Shown: piece after piece, positions 61,452 through 64,000 of the stretch | How positions within the stretch are numbered: position 1 is the stretch's first letter | How the letters are laid out: each line of letters starts with the position of its first letter | From: Streptomyces roseofulvus | GTDB taxonomy: Bacteria; Actinomycetota; Actinomycetes; Streptomycetales; Streptomycetaceae | Assembly: GCF_039534915.1 (NCBI RefSeq) | Contig: NZ_BAAAWE010000001.1 | Span: forward strand, 4,650,001-4,714,000 | Direction of reading: 5' to 3' | Length of the DNA stretch: 64,000 nt | Notes under the pieces: model-generated | What the model was told of the DNA's origin: nothing | What the model saw: only the letters and a program-made list of their open reading frames with translations | The model's database searches: none | Translations under genes and position numbers: made by a program

Positions 61452-62588
61452 ATGGCGCGACGACTCGACGTCACCGGAGCCGACGGCATCCGGCTGGCGG
61501 CCTGGGACTACACGGCCGTCGCGGGCCGCACGGCCGCCACGGCGGAGGCCGGCGACCCGGCCACCGGCCCGGAGGCCCGCACGGGCGGCGCGGGCCCCGC
61601 CGGCGCGAGCCCGTCCGGCGCGCACCGGACCACCGTGCATCCGGCCCCGGCGCACCAGACCGCCGTGCGTCCGACCGCCGCGCACCAGGCCGTCGGGAGC
61701 CCGGCCGCCCCGCACCCCGGCACCCCGCGCGCCACCGCCGTGAGCATCGCCCGCCAGCCCACCGGTCCGGAGGACCGCGCGGCGCCGCCCGAACCGGCCG
61801 AGCCCCTCGCCGCACCCACCGGCGCCCCGGTCTTACTGCTCCACGGCCTGATGGGCCACGCGGGCCACTGGGCCTCCGCCGCCGGCCTCCTGACCGGCGG
61901 ACACCGCACCATCGCCCTCGACCAGCGCGGCCACGGGGCCAGCGAGAAGCCGCCCGGCGGCCCGTTCACGCGCGAGGCGTACGTGGCGGACGCGGCGGCC
62001 GTCATCGAGCGGCTCGGACTCGGCCCCGTCACCCTCGTCGGCCACTCCATGGGCGCCCTGACGGCCTGGCAGCTCGCCGCCGAGCGCCCGGACCTGGTCC
62101 GCGCCCTCGTCATCTGCGACATGCGGGCCTCGGCGCTCGGCGCGGCCTCGCAGCGCGCCTGGCAGGACTGGTTCCGGGGCTGGCCGGCGCCCTTCCCCAG
62201 CCTGGACGCGGTGCACCGCTGGTTCGGCGCGGACGACCCGTGGGTGGAGACGCCGAACCCGGCGCGGGGCGCGTTCTTCGCCGAGGTGATGACCGAGCGC
62301 GCCGACGGCTGGCACCCCGTCTTCGACCCCGCCCAGATGCTGACCTCCCGCGAGACCTGGGTCCACGACGCCCACTGGGACTCGCTCGCCCAGGTCCGCT
62401 GCCCCACCCTCGTCGTGCGCGGGCTCGACGGCGAACTGGGCCGCGCCGAGGCCCAGGAGATGGTCCGCGTCCTCCCGCACGGCGCCTACGCGGAGATCCC
62501 CGACGCCGGCCACCTCCTCCACTACACCCACCCGGAGGCCTGGGCGGAAGCGGTGGGCCCGTTCCTCGCGGGCGTCCTGACCCCCTGA
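61452..62588 (+). CDS. Alpha/beta hydrolase with repeat insertion
   Basis: 378 residues from ATG 61452. The fold starts with RLDVTGADGIRLAAWDYTAV but is interrupted by a roughly 100-residue Ala/Pro/Thr-rich insertion before PVLLLHGLMGHAGHW. Oxyanion HGLMG, nucleophile VGHSMGAL near residue 196, acid region near RGLDGELG, His in DAGHLLHYTHPE. Related enzymes are 2-hydroxymuconate hydrolase/haloperoxidase-like. Three 30-bp repeats (61620-61709) make up part of the insert. Cytosolic hydrolase of unknown substrate. Confidence 0.88.
   Translation: MARRLDVTGADGIRLAAWDYTAVAGRTAATAEAGDPATGPEARTGGAGPAGASPSGAHRTTVHPAPAHQTAVRPTAAHQAVGSPAAPHPGTPRATAVSIARQPTGPEDRAAPPEPAEPLAAPTGAPVLLLHGLMGHAGHWASAAGLLTGGHRTIALDQRGHGASEKPPGGPFTREAYVADAAAVIERLGLGPVTLVGHSMGALTAWQLAAERPDLVRALVICDMRASALGAASQRAWQDWFRGWPAPFPSLDAVHRWFGADDPWVETPNPARGAFFAEVMTERADGWHPVFDPAQMLTSRETWVHDAHWDSLAQVRCPTLVVRGLDGELGRAEAQEMVRVLPHGAYAEIPDAGHLLHYTHPEAWAEAVGPFLAGVLTP
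61620..61709 (+). repeat. Three 30-bp in-frame repeats
   Basis: Units start at 61620, 61650 and 61680 and code AHRTTVHPAP, AHQTAVRPTA and AHQAVGSPAA. They lie inside the low-complexity insertion of the hydrolase. Confidence 0.8.
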
Positions 62589-62686
62589 CCCCTGGCGTAC
62601 TACCCCACGCCCCCCCCGACCCTCCGCCCCCCACCCCGTCCCCGGCCCCGGACCGACTGTCGTACCCCCGCCCTACGCTCCCCCTC

Positions 62687-63040
62687 ATGAGCGTCTCCGT
62701 GTACTACTCCGCGCGCCGCCCGGCCCCCCTCACCCCGGCCGAGGCGGCCGCCGTCGAGCGCGCCACCGCCGCGCACCTTGCGGCGTTCCCGTACGACGAC
62801 GAGGAGAGCCTGTACCTGTACGGGGACCCCGGCCCCGAGCCGGACGCGCTCCTGGCCGGCTCCACGAAACTGCCCCGCGACCCCGACCGCCTCCTCCCGG
62901 TGCTGGTCCACGTCCTGGACGCGGTCACGGAGCTGCGCCGCGCCCTGCCGGGGGCGGAGTGGCACGTGCACGTGGACGACCAGGACGTCCCCTGGGAGGA
63001 GCCCGAGGGGTACGGCTTCCCCGGCATGCGCGACGTCTGA
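62687..63040 (+). CDS. Conserved hypothetical protein, 117 residues
   Basis: SVYYSARRPAPLTPAEAAAVERATAAHLAAFPYDDEESLYLYG...LLPVLVHVLDAVTELRRALPGAEWHVHVDDQDVPWEEPEGYGFPG. The sequence looks like a globular alpha/beta protein without a domain I can name. TACGCT lies 7 nt before ATG 62687 with no SD, consistent with leaderless expression. Cytoplasmic, no signal. Confidence 0.75.
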   Translation: MSVSVYYSARRPAPLTPAEAAAVERATAAHLAAFPYDDEESLYLYGDPGPEPDALLAGSTKLPRDPDRLLPVLVHVLDAVTELRRALPGAEWHVHVDDQDVPWEEPEGYGFPGMRDV

Positions 63041-63169
63041 GGGCGCCCGCCCCGAACGGCACCCCACCGGGGGTCCGTCGTCCGGTACCGGGTACCTTCC
63101 CTCCACGGCGCGTCGAGAAGGGGAGCTCCCAGGGCTCGGCTCCGCGCCGCATCCGGAGGGAACCCGTAC

Positions 63170-64000
63170 ATGTCACTGCTGTCCCGGCTGAACCGCCGCC
63201 GCCCGGCGGCCCGGTCCGAGGCCCGCGCCGCCCAGGCCACCCGGCCGGCCGCGTTCGGCCTCGCCGTGCTCACCGCGCTCACCGCCTTCGCCACCCTCGG
63301 CCCGGCCGCCACCCCCGCGCAGGCGGAGCCCGAAGACTGCCCGAGGGGCTACTTCTGCGCCTGGAAGACCGATCACGCCACGGGCGAGATGCTCAAGCTC
63401 ACCAAGAGCGCGGCGACGCTCGGCGCCTGGGACAACCAGATCAGCGCGGTCTCCAACCGCACGAACCAGTGGGTGTGCGGATACGACGAGCCCGGCTACA
63501 CGACGTCGTACTGGAGCGTCGGCGTGCGGGACCCCGACCCGGGCGGCACCGAGTGGGGCTACATGGGGATGCACTCGCTCAGCTCGCTGAAGTTCGTCCT
63601 CACCGCGCGCGAGTGCTACGGCCCCGCCTACACGACGTGGCACGCCGAGCCCAACCCGGCCGGGCCCTCCCGTTTCGGCAACCTGAACGGCGACGACGAG
63701 GCGGACCTCCTCGCCCGCGACAAGGCCGGCCGCCTCTGGTTCCTCCCCGGCGACGGCAGCGGCAAGCTCGTCGGCGGCGGCTGGGGCGCGATGAACGCCC
63801 TCACCCGGCACGGCGACTTCTCCGCCGACGGCAAGGAGGACGTGATCGCCCGCGAGGCGTCCACCGGCAAGCTGTACCTGTACCCCGGCACCGGCACGGG
63901 CGCGCTCGGCGCCCGCAAGGTCATCGGGACGGGCGGCTGGAACGCCATGACCCGCCTCACCGCCTTCGGCGACCTCACCGGCGACGGCCGCTCCGACCTC
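63170..64000 (+). CDS. Secreted peptidase inhibitor I36 / FG-GAP repeat protein (3' truncated by window)
   Basis: 277 codons seen, no stop before the window end. ATG 63170 follows GGAGGG by 9 nt. Signal peptide in residues 1-53 with Arg-rich start and APAQA-like cleavage (ATPAQAEPED). Then an I36-type domain with four Cys: DCPRGYFCAWKTDHATGEMLKL, WDNQISAVSNRTNQWVCGYDEPGY, ECYGPAYTT. From residue about 165, FG-GAP/VCBS repeats with calcium-loop character: NLNGDDEADLLARD, DFSADGKEDVIARE, DLTGDGRSDL. Secreted, adhesion or protease-inhibitor role inferred. Confidence 0.85.
   Translation, partial: MSLLSRLNRRRPAARSEARAAQATRPAAFGLAVLTALTAFATLGPAATPAQAEPEDCPRGYFCAWKTDHATGEMLKLTKSAATLGAWDNQISAVSNRTNQWVCGYDEPGYTTSYWSVGVRDPDPGGTEWGYMGMHSLSSLKFVLTARECYGPAYTTWHAEPNPAGPSRFGNLNGDDEADLLARDKAGRLWFLPGDGSGKLVGGGWGAMNALTRHGDFSADGKEDVIAREASTGKLYLYPGTGTGALGARKVIGTGGWNAMTRLTAFGDLTGDGRSDL

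Overview
The window is a stretch of very high G+C actinobacterial chromosome. Its gene content, codon bias towards G/C in third positions, frequent GTG/TTG starts, apparently leaderless genes and gene order all point to the conserved core of a Streptomyces chromosome. From memory, the order from mqnD/mqnB to the SIS protein/dmdR1 pair resembles the S. coelicolor SCO4326-SCO4400 interval; no alignment was run. No tRNA, rRNA, CRISPR array, transposase or integrase was seen.

Layout. 1-5117: end of a cold-shock protein, a DUF2771-mqnB-mqnD operon (futalosine menaquinone pathway), an MFS transporter and DUF3027. 5384-13664: a large sacsin/Hsp90-like GHKL protein, an SRPBCC protein, a CtpE-like P-type ATPase, DUF2530, a purine permease and an orphan ribbon-helix-helix protein. 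13832-22844: MarR/MFS and MarR/AhpD-like pairs with clear palindromic operators, secreted proteins, RNA cyclic phosphodiesterase, an aldo/keto reductase, hydrolases and a cupin. 22929-26957: serC and a fused FAD/Fe-S oxidoreductase. 26961-29883: a roughly 3-kb inverted-repeat locus made of about 103-bp tandem units around one SMI1/KNR4 gene. 30092-36183: a small secreted protein, an XRE/DUF397 pair, DUF2199, GNAT, LysR/EamA, DUF1272 and a DHFR-like protein.

36408-47421 holds two transcription units that form one catabolic regulon. The first is TIGR03084, AtuA-like, acyl-CoA carboxylase beta, biotin carboxylase and acyl-CoA dehydrogenase. The second is acyl-CoA synthetase, enoyl-CoA hydratase and TetR. 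Each has a nearly identical palindrome over its -35 box, the probable site of the TetR encoded last in the second unit. The gene set fits catabolism of a branched or terpenoid acyl chain through a methylcrotonyl-CoA or geranyl-CoA type carboxylase. 47442-52888: a PLP dehydratase, a secreted metalloprotease, a Cys-containing leader peptide ahead of a 2-oxoglutarate/Fe(II)-type oxygenase, a citrate synthase and pdxH. 52900-53150: a strong minus-strand promoter drives a compact structured RNA with a mini-ORF and an exceptionally long Shine-Dalgarno. 53202-58442: an ABC exporter, a NarL-type two-component pair and a PAS protein. 58486-64000: a SIS protein, the iron regulator DmdR1, a DUF3592-type membrane protein, an alpha/beta hydrolase with a repeat insertion, and a secreted I36/FG-GAP protein cut by the window end.

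Most likely to reward follow-up: the SMI1 inverted tandem-array locus; the 53-kb structured RNA; the paired TetR operators; an in-frame palindromic insertion in the biotin carboxylase; and the recurrent leaderless-gene architecture. All calls are from reading the sequence; no database or folding program was used.
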